From the NCBI GenBank assembly GCA_012845835.1, contig JABAKD010000022.1:368501-432500 (forward strand): a stretch of 64,000 nucleotides of DNA, given 5' to 3'. Position 1 is the stretch's first letter; every line of letters starts with the position of its first letter. The position numbers and the translations under genes were made by a program. Under the pieces are notes generated by a model. That model ran no database searches. It was not told the DNA's origin and saw only the letters and a list, made by a program, of their open reading frames with translations. Shown one piece after another: positions 1 to 27,321 of this stretch. This DNA comes from Undaria pinnatifida (Eukaryota > Sar > Phaeophyceae > Laminariales > Alariaceae).

Positions 1-2984
1 AACGGCTAGAGATAAACCGTAACCACTGAACCAAAAAAAGCAGACAGCAATGGAAGGTATCGACATATGCTGTTAGAGACACACACTAGGCACTGGGCTA
101 GCCGCCAGTAGCACGGGAGGGGCTCTGCCCGCCGGATGCTTAGGCATGGCGAGGGGAATATCGTCCATGCAAACCCTAGTTTACTGCTTGCTTCGTATTG
201 CTGTTTCCATGTTTAGACATCCGACGATAGGTGGCATGATGCGATACCAATAGGTTGGGAAGGCCGACTACGTTATTGCAGGTACGCTTATTCAATAGGT
301 ACTTCAATGGGTACTTGAGGTTACTCAAGCGTATTCGTTGCAAATATAGACAGAAGGCGAGTAGCTATATTCAGATCACGTGCTGGGTGGAGACTGATTT
401 CCTGGGACGACAAACGCCAGACTTCTTTTTCAACTTTTGACACGAACGCTTTCCTAGATAAACCAAAACGTCCCAATTTAACCGGCAACTCAGGTAATCA
501 AGGTATTTCCGAGGCAATATCACAACAGTCAGCTTCAAAATTTTCTTTCAATAAAGGCCGCTACATTATCTGGGAAAAAATCAAGAAAAAAACGTCAAGC
601 TTTCGATGCGCACCTCAGGGATCAAGCCCGATTTAGTCGGACACGTCCTACAATACAGGTAGCTTTTTCTGGCCGAATCGTTTCTGATGAGCGATTTATC
701 CCACGGTCTCTTCTAACATGAGCATCTCAATATCTCCACCGAGACATGACTTCGAAGGCATTCGTTCGCGCAACCCGACCAACGATTTTTACGCACTAGT
801 CCGAAAACGAGAAACACTCCAAAAACTATCAGCCTAACCGATTGTTCCACGCTTGAGTGGAGCCCAACCGCTCAGAAACGTTTGGCAAAAACAAATACGC
901 AGCCCCCATCGCGGGATGGATTACTCCAGCAACAACGTCGAACGTGGCTCGTAAAAAATACGGAACCCACAATGTCGTTAGAAATCCATTTGTGATGTTT
1001 TTTATATCACATCTCCTTTGTTGTGTACCTATCCCGCGCAGGATTTTTCATCCGGTTCAAGCTAAAGTTGTTCCTCAAAAAGCCAGTTTCTGGAACAAGA
1101 AAAAGTTCCCCAGGTGAGAAACAGAATAGGTAGACCCCTGCGTCGTCGCGTGCTACGACCAAACACCATTTAGGGGTATACCCATTTTTGGCCAAAACCA
1201 TGTTGGCATCCTAAATCACGGGGCTACTCAAATCCGAAAAGTGTCAGAAAGAATCCCATTATTCTTGTTTTGCAAAATCGTTTGTTGTTGTTATACGTAG
1301 GGCTGTCAGTTTAACTCTCAGTAAGGTTTTGTGCGGAGGGATAGCGGGAGGATAGCGGAGGGATAGTGGGGGGATAGAGGGGGGATACTGTAAACCATCA
1401 GATGAGGAGTGTCGGAAAACAGAAGGGTGCTAAAGGGCACCTCTACCGTGGTAGCATGTGTCTGGGGCTTACATGTGGTCTCCATTCCGGTCTGGCCACC
1501 ATCATTAGTCGCTCCACGCGCTCGCAGACGTCCCCCTTTCCGACTGCATCTGTCCCGTCCCCTGTGTCGTTGGCCTCACTTGTTGGACCTGTTTCGACGA
1601 AACGATACGGCCGACCTTATCTCCTGTTACTGCTTCCTGTAGAAGAAGGAATCCCAAACTAATGTTTAGCAGCTTGTCCGCGAAAACGGCTCTAAAGGGG
1701 CTTGTACGAGTCGTATGTATGAATGACACTTTCAGCACAGAGTCCTCTATAATTGCGATTTGCTCATTTTATCTCAACCGCTTTTTTCCGAAAGACTGGC
1801 TATGCATATGAACGGATTGGGCATGGTACGTAGTGGTTTCCTTGGCATTCTGTGCGAGGGTCCCCTATCCTGGCCGTCTAGTTTTTTTCCGCCCCAAGAG
1901 CATTGGAACCGATACTTTGAAAAAGGGGCTGGGTTATGACCATGAGGTAACGTAACCCATCTTGTGGCCACGGAGTACATCTTGAAGATAGGTCCATGAA
2001 ACTAGAACAGCGGCAGTGAACACTCTCTTTTCGCTCATCACGCACCGCGTTGAGTAGATTCTTGGCTTCCTTCGTGGGTGGAGCAGACGACCTCGCCCGA
2101 CTCTATCAAAAAGCACCGATCCGTTTCCTGTAGAGGTGGCGCCACCGCGCGATGAGAGGAGAATATTTGCTCGAACGTTTCGCTCTTAGAAAGTTCAGGG
2201 CTAGGAAGTGTCGAGTGAATTGGACGACCTCGGCGGCGATCCACAGCCCTGATAAAAAAGTTTAAGGTCTCTACAAGTGTACCCTCGCTTTTTGCAGCAA
2301 ACCACTTGGTACTAGTGTGTGAATCTGCTTATCAGTAGTTAAATAGTTTCAGCAGCCGTACCTGTGGCGTTTTATCACGTATCTCTCTCCGTAAGAACAA
2401 CGTCCTTATCCCTGCACTTCTTCGTTCGACAGTACGCTGGCAGACTTTGATTGTTTTCTACATCCAAGAAATACGACCGCCGATCGGCACATTCACATTC
2501 ATAGCCCTACGATAAAACGCCCAATTGAATGAGTTCATGCTATTACGGAGGACGATAGTAAGTAGGACCAAATATTGTTAGTAAAAATAGATGAATATAT
2601 AGGTTTTTGTGTCCACCGTAGGTCCTATTTTCTACGGTCCCCCGTAATACAGTAATGCAAGAAATTCCTTGTACTCCGACGCCAAAGCAGACGATATATT
2701 ATACGAAGTACACCAATAAAGATACGGTTAACCGGCTTCGCCGAAATCGACTCATCTTCTATTGGCCTTCCGCTCTAGCCAGCAGCCCTAATTGTGGCGC
2801 TTTGTCACCAACCTCACCAACCCTAAGTCGAAAACGCCTCGGGACATATAAACTCTAGGGCTCGAGCTATTCGCTGTTGCAAGGTCGGACGGGCTAGGAA
2901 GGAATACTTTCGTGTTGAAGCATACGCGCAACAGTTACAAACCAGCCATTGAGATGGACAGCAGGTTAGCATGATTCTTCCTCG
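1..2984. other. No recognisable gene
   Basis: I recognise no conserved coding exon here on either strand. A short run of ggatag-type units lies near 1335-1385. Missing downstream exons of the minus-strand cyclic-nucleotide-binding gene (rest of its second binding domain, any kinase domain) would be expected here or beyond the window start, but I could not identify them. Confidence 0.4.
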
Positions 2985-3180
2985 GTAGTACATAGGGGAG
3001 GGAGGGGGCTGTGCTCATTTCGTGCATAGCCGTAGTCGTCTGACCATAGACCTTCCCAGTCCTACGCCGTGACGGAGTACGTCGGGTTTTCATTGGCCAG
3101 GTAGGCATCACGCGCAACAAGCGCGAAGCGTCGTGAGGTTTTCGGTGAGTCGCTGAAGGATGAGCCGTTTCCTACTAAGA
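2985..3180 (+). repeat. Dispersed repeat shared with 27965-28140
   Basis: After a G-rich tract this segment matches 27965-28140 in the same orientation. Shared landmarks are gtagtcgt.tgaccata, gacggagyacgtcggg and aagcgcgaagcg. A third G-rich copy near 16850-16915 shares only the first part. The copies sit in introns of unrelated genes, so this is a dispersed element rather than a conserved exon. No terminal structure could be defined. Confidence 0.6.
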
Positions 3181-3322
3181 AGTACAGGGAGGGGGGCTCA
3201 GCCACGGTGGTTGGGATGGTTGGAAGTGGCCAGGTTGGGGATGGGAGTAGTCGTGTCTGGAGGGGGGAGGGGAGTGAAGAGGGCGGAATGGTAGAATCAG
3301 GGCGCGGGTGTACGGTTCTCAC

Positions 3323-18046
<14,724 letters not shown>

Positions 18047-18920
18047 CTGACTAGCGGAGGTGGTGCGGAGACGGCCCGTGCGTCGATCGCTTGATTGATC
18101 GTGCTTCGATGGTCAGCGGTTGAGATAGGGGGAAGAGGGGGGCGTGGAAAGGGGGAGAGAGATGGAAGGGATGGACGGGATGATGGAACAGATGAGATGA
18201 AGGGAGGGGATGGAAGAGATAGAAGGGGGTGGAAGAGAAAAAAAAGATGCACACGCCGGATATATATCAGACTTTTTCCTCGCCTCCCTCGAATGAAAAA
18301 AAATATACTTTTACCCCCTCATTCCTACCCGTATATATATATATATCTGGGCCAGCGTTCGTGTTTCCTTGGACATATTTTCATGATCCACGGTAGACAT
18401 TTCAGGGGAGAGATATCCCTGATCTGTACGATCTTCACTACCTGTATGACCTAGCTCATGTTGCCGGGTGGGAAACGTATGACCTGCACGACCTAGCACG
18501 TGTTTCCTGGGTTGGACGCGTGCGACACAGATCCTGCATAACATCTCGTATAACGTGGGATATGGGATCTCGATTGTTTCAAGCGTGGCGTTTCCGATGT
18601 GGAAGGGGTGGAAGCATAGAAGGAAACAGAAGGGATGCAAGGGCTGCAAGGGATCGCGCATCGCCCCTGCGCCGTATAAGCTGTGGAAACTGCGACGAGT
18701 GCCTCGTTTATCGGTCTCACAACAATTTTGAGCACGAAAACAGCATTGTTACTGCGCGCCGGAGGAGCTGCTACCTGGTACCTGGCACAAGTTAAGCGCC
18801 AACTCGCGTCGTTCTGTTGGACTGGGTGGCAAGCGTCGGCAGCCATGGGATACTGGGGACGAGAAAGAGCTACGTACCGTACTCGTGCGACTATACATTG
18901 GCCTTAGTTAACCCTTTTGG
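18047..18920. other. No firmly recognised gene
   Basis: Contains an A/G-rich tract (18120-18250), a TA dinucleotide run near 18333-18347 and a dispersed segment (18370-18590) resembling 21040-21260. A plus-strand frame at 18683-18907 (YLAQVKRQLASFCWTGWQAS) is open but not matched to any family I know. Upstream exons of the PKG-like gene should lie here or further right but were not identified. Confidence 0.4.
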
Positions 18921-18927
18921 GGCTTAA

Positions 18928-19040
18928 AATGGACAAAATGGACAAAACGGACAAAAACGGACAAAACGGACAAAATGGAGAAAACGGACAAAATGGACAA
19001 AACGGACAAAATGGACAAAACGGACAAAATGGACAAAATT
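18928..19040 (+). repeat. 10-bp minisatellite ggacaaaatg/ggacaaaacg
   Basis: About eleven units of ggacaaaa followed by tg or cg. A shorter run of the same units occurs at 20697-20742, directly after a copy of the dispersed MSID module. Confidence 0.95.
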
Positions 19041-19239
19041 CTTCATATAGATGACCTGACTCAGTAAGCTAGTAACAATAGCCAGTGTAATTAACAGGTG
19101 ATAAAATTTATTCCCCATGATGCGGGGAAACAACTTCGCAACTCTTGCATGATGACATGACTCAGTAATACAAATGGTATCATATGAAGGTTAATATTTA
19201 GTGCGATCAGCTACTGTTTGTTGTAAACAAAGATGTGCA

Positions 19240-20750
19240 TTAAACCGAAATAATGAGAGACCGGAAGGATCACCGACTCCCGGGTGGGATTTTTTTTCAA
19301 GTTTTTGTAGGGTGACAGCGTATTAATTTAGAATCGTGGGTTCGAGGCTCACCGACTCCCGTTATTTATTTATTTTTTAGGGGTGGGATTTCTTATGTTA
19401 GGGTGACAGCGTTTTCATTTAGAACCGTGGGTTCGAGGCTCACCGACTGCCGTTGTTTTTTTGTTTTTGTTCTTGTTTCATTCTTTTTGTTTTGTTTTTG
19501 TTTTGTTTTGTTTTGATTTTGTTTGTGTTTGTTTTTGTTTGCTTTTTGTCTTTATTTTGTTTTTTAGGGTGGGACTTTTACATGTAAAATGTTAAGGTGA
19601 CAGTATATTTTATTTTATTTATTTATTTATTTTTATCTGGTATTAATTTATTTTATTTTATACTGGAGTATTTTTTTAAGGTGGAACCTTAACATGATAT
19701 CTATTAGACCACTACTACTGCCTTCATACTTCCGATATATACCGAAACCCGCCACTATAGTGAAAAATAAAATAATAATAATATAAACCACCCCCAGGTA
19801 AAGAAAACTTACTTACGCACTTAACCACAAGTACCAACAACCCTGACCAAGCCATCCATCCGCAAACCACCCACCACACACATGGTAGAGCAATATAATA
19901 GTGGAAACTACAAAAATAAGTTTATGAAATAGATATGATGTTAGATTACTTCAAAATTCCCCACCTAAAGTAAAAATACGAACACCAATCATTGTATTAA
20001 TAGTGGAGAAAAACATGTGTTTATATAAGAATAGGACCCCTCCCGTTAAAAAAATCACCCACATATCATAGTAGACTATAGTATGGTGTAAGTACCAGCA
20101 AGCAGATGCAAAATATGAGTGTTGACCCGAAATTCGTCGAACTCACACCTGACGTCCTGAAAATATATATCGTATATATCCTTTTTTTTTTCTAAAATAT
20201 GTTAAGAGTCACAGCATATCAATTTGGAACCGTGGGTTCGTGTCCCACAGTTTTCATAATTATTATATATAGTCTATATATATTTGGGGGGGGGGAGTAG
20301 CCGACTTTCATTCTCGAATGCTGTATCAAGAGTGACATATAAGATAACTAATAATATTATGTATTCGTACCCCTCCCGATATTAAAGCCGGGGGGGAGAA
20401 AAAAGAAAAAACAAAATAAACCGCCTACCATACATATGATAGAGAAGTATAGTGGAAACTACAGAAATAATTTTATAAAATAGATGTGATGTTAGATCTA
20501 GCTCAAAATTCCCCACCCAAAGTAAAAATACCAACACTTAGTCTACAATTATAGTGAACAAAAAATAGGACCCCTCCTATTAAAAACTCATCCATATAGT
20601 ATATTACAAGTACCGACAACGCAGCTTGCAAATATGAGTATTGACCCGAAATTCGTCGAACTCACGGCTGACGTCCTTGAAATATTTTTTATAAAATGGA
20701 CAAAATGGACAAAGTGGACAAAACGGACAAAACGAAAATACGCCAAACGA
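19240..20750 (+). repeat. Compound repeat: T-arm-like modules and two ~300-bp direct copies
   Basis: Three segments (19310-19345, 19398-19450, 20205-20255) contain gtgggttcgaggctcac or gtgggttcgtgtcccac. Each folds as a 5-bp stem with a 7-base loop starting TTCG, like a tRNA T arm and Pol III B box. Two longer direct copies (about 19850-20175 and 20430-20700) share cataaaatagatrtgatgtt, then aattccccacc and aataggacccctcc, and both end in the MSID module. The rest is A/T-rich and non-coding. Confidence 0.65.
20620..20700 (+). repeat. Dispersed MSID module (best copy)
   Basis: A ~75-bp sequence starting gcttgcaaatatgagtattg would encode MSIDPKFVELTADVLEIFF if translated. Related copies lie at about 20100-20175, 22890-22970, 31100-31160, 34515-34585, 54785-54860 (plus) and 50275-50340 (minus). 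Copies differ by substitutions and small indels and lie in introns or intergenic DNA. The element class is unknown. Confidence 0.75.
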
Positions 20751-21688
20751 AAAATTTCAATTAATACAGCATTGGCCGTACGATGCCACACGCCACAGCC
20801 CGGGTCACCGGGTTAGGAGGTGTTGAAATACGTGCCTGCGTCCGAGACAACGATGCAAGGAGTTCGACGATTTTGCCGCACCGCATTCCTACTGCTGCGC
20901 GCCCACACCGGACCCTAACTAAACCCGAGGACGCTTGGGAATAAATCGTTTCTTTAGTGGGTTGTATGGTTACCCTAGGTCCCACAGTGGATAATGCCAA
21001 TGCTTCACACGTCGGACAGACAAATGATCTATCGATCTATCCCCACTTGATAAATCTAGATATTTCGGGGAAGATCTGTATGGTCTAGCACATGTTGCCG
21101 GCTGGGATCCGTACGATCTGCATCATCTATTGGTAGTACGTGATTGTGGGGTTGGATCTGCACTCTCAATATACGCGTCCAGCACGGCATATCATAGCGA
21201 CAGATGGGGGATGAATTTGTAGATGATCTAGATGATCTAGATCATTATCTGTCCGAGGTTTCTAATATTTCAAGTACTTCATTCTAGTCTGTGTATGTGC
21301 ATATGATTGTATAGGGTAACTCGTACTTTTTTTGTGGTGTCAATATCTCCGAATAATGTATACGCTACATAGGCCCTTCGAGACATTCCGGCTTCACTAC
21401 ACAAACTGAGGCCACGTCGTCGTTTTTCTTTCGCTCTTCCTTATTATTTTTTTTTCTCCTCGGATTTGCAGTATAAATTATTTGGTTTCCTTGGTGGAAC
21501 GCGGTGTAGTCGGTTTGAGCTGCGAGTCTTGAATGTATGTACCAGTATGGGCCTGATAGGTACGTCCACTGACTTCCGATTTCTCTTTATCGTTTTTGCG
21601 GCGAATGAATGTACGATTTGCTTCAGCTATGATGTGATATAGACTATACGTGCATATTTATTACTTTTTTATCAGGCCAATTGATATA

Positions 21689-21857
21689 CAGTAGGTGTGC
21701 GGGTCATATAGTGCGGGTGTCCGATATTGTGCGGGTGAAATCGTTTGGCACAATATAGACCCATCTATAGTGGCCGGTTTTTATATAGTGCGGGTGCCCG
21801 GTATAGTGCGGGTAAATTTTCGTGACACATACCCGCACTATATAGGGCCACCTACTG
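21689..21857. mobile_element. MITE, Tc1/mariner type, TA target duplication
   Basis: A 169-bp palindromic element begins CAGTAGGTG and ends CACCTACTG, with TA on both sides. Terminal inverted repeats of roughly 35 bp include tatagtgcgggt and its complement; further inverted copies of that motif lie inside. TA duplication and CAGT ends are hallmarks of Tc1/mariner-derived MITEs. There is no coding capacity. Confidence 0.85.
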
Positions 21858-21867
21858 TAGGCTAGAG

Positions 21868-22629
21868 TCGGATCCGTCAGTCGAAAAAGGCCCTTTTCGA
21901 CTGGAGACCAAATCAGGCTCCTTTCACAGTCAAGAAAGAGCTTTTTCGACTCAATATTTTTCGACTGGGCGATCTGACTCGCAAGTCCAGTCGAAAAAAG
22001 TCGTCTATTCGACTGGATGTATCGGTCGAACTGCTTACTCTAAAACGCTTATGAACCCATCGCATCGCTCATCCCACCAAACAAATCAATCACGCTCACG
22101 TACGCATACCAGGTACCACACAGCTGCATCCTACAATAACGCCGACGTTGGCTTCGCTGGCATCACTGCTGATTCTCGCCGCAAGCCAGCGTGGCACATC
22201 CTAGTCCCGCCCACCAGAAGTGTGCATCATACGATGGCAGAAGGCAGCAGCGCGCGGTATCAAGGACATTTCGCAACGACAGCCGCGCTTGCTATAGCCA
22301 TTGAGGCTCTCAGCCGAGTGCAACGCCACGCACAACGTAGCTTTGGCGGCTTTGGGCCAAGTCCAACGCCAACAACCCGCTTGGACGAGGGCTCGTCGCG
22401 CTTGAAGCACGCCTTGGTCGTGGAGAACGCACAAAGCACAGAGCTTCAAGCCGACTTTCGACTACCATGCAGTACTCCTTCACACCAACCGCCTCCAGAA
22501 AGAGCTCAAAACCTTTAAAACCGACTCGACTGAAAACCAGGTCCGACAGACGATAAGAAGGCAAAGAATAGACCAGTCGGGGAAAAAATCCAGTCGGAAA
22601 AGGCCCTACTTTTCGGCTGACGGATCCGA
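21868..22629. mobile_element. Non-autonomous DNA element with ~35-bp inverted repeats
   Basis: The left end TCGGATCCGTCAGTCGAAAA is matched in inverted orientation by the right end. Subterminal agtcgaaaa motifs recur on both strands. An internal 155-codon plus-strand frame (22051-22518) has no recognisable domain and is probably not a transposase. No clear target duplication was found. The element lies 10 bp from the Tc1/mariner-type MITE. Confidence 0.7.
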
Positions 22630-25600
22630 ATGTGTTATAATTGGCCTTATTGCGTCGTATCACTATTTTGTTTGCCATCTGATAAAGTGCAGACCGAGTA
22701 AGAAAACTGACGAAGAAGCAGAAAACGAAGACCATTATTACTACAATACAAATGTAAATGTGCGACTACCAAAAATATATATACAAAAATATATATACAA
22801 CAATACATGTTGACCCCGGCAGCACGCAGGGGATTCATCAGCCTACTTCAAAGATTAATACATCTGCAAAAACGCGCGGCCGGAGTATCACGCAACTTGC
22901 AAAGATGAGCATCGACAATTAGTTGATCGAAGTCGCAGCTGGCGTATTTGAAATGATTTTATAAAATACAGCCAGCCCCCAAAACCCAACTTCACGTTTT
23001 CCATACACCATAGACTATAGACTATAGACAGTATACCTGGTTACGACACCAGAAAAAGCCGCCACTTCTTGAGTTGATTCTGTTGGTCAAACCGAGTGCT
23101 CTTCTGACGACGATACTGGCGTGCATTTTAGTACCTCCTCCCTGATAAGAAACCGAGATATTCTAACTGCTTAAGTTTATAGTTGGGAAAGGGTGTGTTC
23201 GGCACTAACTTCAGTACAAGAGCTGTCGTACTTTTTTTATTTCCTCGTGATGTTCATTTAGACTAAGTTTTGTGTGCGGCTCTAATTTAGGAGAGGGCCG
23301 GTTGTGTGGCAAGTATCGCCTCACGATGGTGCTTTCTATTAGTACTGCCGTTCACGAGGCACTAATAGAAGGTACTGCCGCCCGTGGCGCGAATGACTCC
23401 ATCTCCTCTGTGGGATAGTCACCTGGATGCCGCGTCGGGTAGATAAGCAGTTCAACTAGAAGGCACTGCCGCCCGTTGCGCGAATGGCTCCATGTCCTCT
23501 GTGGGATGGTAACCTTGATGTCATTGCGAGTAGACAGGCAGTGCTAACAGAAGGCACTGCCGCCCGTAGCATGAATGTCTCCATCTCCTCGGCGTTACGG
23601 TGGTAACCTAGATGTCACTACAAGCATCTACGACACTAGCAACTCCCGCCAGTTGATGGGTTGATGCCATTGTTAACCGCGTTAGGATCCCACACACAGA
23701 ACGATTACTATATTGGCCCTTCGACTTTGATTCCATTGATCAACATCAGCAACTTCGAGCCGAAAAAACGCGTGTGTTATTTACTTGCGAGCTTGACGAA
23801 TATCGCATCAAAAATGAATGCTGGTTGATGGACTGTGCTGCTTGATGGCATCGGCAGTGCGACTTTGTACGATGTCGTGGAAGGGGTCCATCCTATGTAC
23901 TGCAAGTTTGAATACTCGTTGATTTCGCCACCCGGCCCTGCCATACACGAATGCAGCAAGCCGTAGATACGCGTGGTACCCCGATCGACAAAGAGAGAGT
24001 TCTGGGCAGTGGTACGAGCACGAGAATTCTTCCTTTAAAAATCGTTCGGTCTTGGGGACCCGCGAAAACCGGCCATGAAAGCTCACGGGGCGATACTACA
24101 AGTACCCTCCGTCTAAAGTAGGAAGACCTTGCAATATTAATAATACGAGTATCACCATGCTGCGCGTGTCGCACATTCTCTTGCGCTACATTAGGACGAA
24201 TCCCACACCCCAGCAGCCCGGGCTGCTACCTGTGGCTTAGTAATGCCGTACGTTCATCAGTTTGTCCTTCTGATTTTGTATATACGTAAATAGGTCAATC
24301 CTACAGTAGACCCAGTTATTCTACAAGTGTAGTCTAGACTATGCCGCTGCTCTGCGCAACTCTAACGGCGCGTCGGCAACACCTTGTTCACGTCAACTAT
24401 ACTCTACACGCCCGTTTTGGTGTGCATAGCACAGCATGGCAATCAACGTTCTGGCACAACGGGCGGGAGCTCATGCGTTGTCTGCAAGATATACTGCTGG
24501 CGTACGAGCCCTGCACTGCGTGATACCTGCTATGCCGCCCATGCGCGTGATACCAGGTACCAGGATAAATCACGATTGCAAACCCTTCTCAACGATGCGT
24601 TGGGACTAAAATACTACCTCAAGCATTTTCCCCCGAGCACAGTCCAGGCCGCGCGCGGTTTGGTTTTAGCATTGGCTTACCTTTGGTCAAAGTCGTTCTT
24701 GTTAGGGCTGGCTCGAAGCGTAAACGTATTCAGGGTAGCCCGTCGTCGCGTGCTAGCAGCCGCCCCCATCACTAATCTCACGCAAAACACGTTTCGCCGA
24801 CAAATTTGTCCTCCAGGATTTCCGACTTATGTATCGCCCGACCGTGCTGCACAACGCCGGTTTGAAGACCCACCGCCGTACAGCGCGGCTTCAGGGCTAG
24901 GTCTCCATTGTGACGCAATGACGATAGCCCCTCTGGGCTCGTGCTGTCATTGCGAGGAGGCAGGAGTTGCTACGAACTCGGGAGGTCTGGAAGCAGAAGA
25001 CGAAAAGCTCGATTTTCAATTTTAGAAATATTGTCGGTTTCAAGCCTCATTTTTCCAACCGATTTCAAAGGCGTTTATTAAGAGGGGATGTTTTGTTGTT
25101 TTTCCCCGGGGTGTATCCTCGATGCGGTCTCAGGTCTCTGGTCTCACTTGGGTCTCGCTTTACTGCCCGTAGAATCGAGGCTTGACGACCATTGTCATGA
25201 CGACGTATCCATCTGGCCTGGATGCTCTGGTGCAGCGTGAGGTGCGTTGCAGGTAGCCTGATAGCTTTCGGTGAGATCCTGTAGAAGAAGGTGTCCTTGT
25301 GCTTGGGGTTGTTGTTGACGATCTTGGGAACAGCAACCAAGAGTCTGGATTGCAAGTAACGAGGGTCACCGGGCACCGTTGCCTTGCCTTGCTTGCCTTG
25401 TGGTTGAGATCAGCATTTCCCGCCGGCACCGATGATTCCCTTGGTGTCTTCCCCCCGAGGATCCTCCATATCGCATCGCAGAGGTGGACAGAGTGCGTGG
25501 TGCATTCGACATCGATTTGGCTTCAGTTTTTTGTTGCTAGAACAATCCTGCGAAACACACATGGCTTGAAAGATCTCCACGTGTTTTCTGTCGTAATACC

Positions 25601-27321
25601 CAATTATACCAACCGCAAAATGCTGCTGCTGTTGCTGCCGCTGGCGCTTAGCCCTTACCAGGTATTAATGTATTAATAGTATTAATAGTCCTTTCGTATC
25701 GTTGCGCACGAACTCTCGCACGCGTGCTCATGCTCGTGCGTTTTGTCTCAGAGGAAGGGAGAGAGCGTGCTCACTGATTGTCGAATCCATCGACCCATGG
25801 CATTGATCTACAATGTAGAAGCAATCAATCACACGAGAAAATCACCTCAGGGTACCACATTCCCTTCATACTGCTGTACTGCTAGACTACAGCAGTAGTG
25901 CTGGTGTACTGGACTATAGTGAACTGCTGCACTGTACTGTGTATGCACTGCTGTATGTGCTGCGGTATGGCTGGTACATTCAAGGTTCCCCTTCGGGAAG
26001 GGGTCAACTTGATATGTTGGGGGCGTCGCAAGTCGAAAAGAGGTGGCGTTCCAAAAATTGTACCAGTAGTCTAGACTGTGTATTACATGAACTATTACGT
26101 TTACTGCTGCTGCATGCTTCGTATACATACCTGGTACCAAGGTGTGATATGAAGTTCGATGATGTGTGCTTGTTTGATTGTTGCACTGGACGTGAAGATG
26201 ATGTCGTGGTTCGATCTCCTGTTACTGCGCACTAGAGGTGTGGCCCGCCGAGCACCCGTCCTAAACGGGTACCCGCTAACTAAAAAATACCCGGGTACTC
26301 GCGAATATTTAGGGCTAGTTTGGTCGGGTACCCCGATACCCGTTTAACAGCCCGTTACCCGCCGGGTACCCGTACAGCATCCGGGTACCCGCGGCATAAG
26401 AGTCGATCGTGCTTGGAACAAATGAAGAGTTGGTAACGCAACGGGTGCGAAATACGGTCTAGGGAACGTTATCTAGGGGATGATAAGTTATCATCCCCGA
26501 GGTTTTCCAGGTACCCCGACGGCTACCCGCATACCCACTAAAACCGGGATCCGGGTACCCGGGGTATTTGAGACTGCATTTCATTTTAAAAGAGGTTTCC
26601 TGGAGAATATACGAAATACGGCCCAGGGGACCTGATTGAGGGGCTAAGATTGAGGGGATGACAAGTTGTCATCCCGAACTTTCAAAGATTAGCCAACGGG
26701 TACCCGGGTACCGGGGTGTATCCGCGTGTGTGTTCAAAGTTTTGTGCAAGCAGTGTGCAACTAACTGCACAACAATCAAAGCAAAGTAGAAAGATAACGA
26801 GTATGATACAGCACACCTATCACTATACATCTGCTACGACTGTAAGTGCAAATGATAGCTCCTCCGCGTTGATGCGAGGGGTCAGCATTCCTTACTTATC
26901 CCATAACCCGAGCAGTGATCGAGATCCATTTCCAATACCCCGTACACTAGTATCGCAGCTCGCGTTGCTGGCCTGTTACTTCCAAAGCATGCCCCTCTTC
27001 GTCATTGGGGCGGAGACACAGGGTCTACTACGCAAGCAATGTGTGCGAAAAAACTCGAAAATAGCTCACTTTACGCCGGCGGCTGATGAGGTATTTCTTC
27101 CAGAATGCTCCTTGTCACTCGGACTAAGTCCGTTCGTCGTGATAATGCTGCACCTATGCGTATTTTTTGACGCATTTAGTGATACTTTCCCCCTGTTAGT
27201 CGCCCATAAGCACCACATTATTGTCTCCTCGTACTGCTACAAGGCATCAGAGCTCTACTGCTGTCGTGTAGGTCCATCGACATCCCGAACCCTTCATCGA
27301 CTTCCCGCGACCATCACCCAG
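22630..27321. other. Intergenic repeat-rich region
   Basis: Holds one MSID copy (22890-22970), a ~91-bp array of three units sharing ggcactgccgcccgt (23360-23600), and a segment rich in gggtacccg (26237-26722). Open frames at 24384-25025 (plus) and 25065-25376 (minus) were inspected and not recognised. The first exon and promoter of the TEX9-like gene may lie at the right end. Confidence 0.4.
26237..26722. repeat. GGGTACCC-rich segment, possible hAT-like remnant
   Basis: The left end gaggtgtggcccgcc and many gggtacccg motifs resemble subterminal regions of some hAT-type elements. The right end does not form a convincing inverted repeat and no 8-bp duplication was seen. Classification is tentative. 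Confidence 0.35.

Noticed and set aside
22051-22518. 155-codon frame inside the inverted-repeat element
   Set aside because: No transposase motif (DDE/DDD, zinc finger) and biased composition; not called as a gene.
24384-25025. 213-codon plus-strand frame
   Set aside because: No splice context, motif or family resemblance; length alone is weak evidence in this GC-balanced, repeat-rich DNA.
26716-27321. Upstream part of the 430-codon frame
   Set aside because: Composition is not protein-like and the TEX9 match begins only after the CAG acceptor at 27321.
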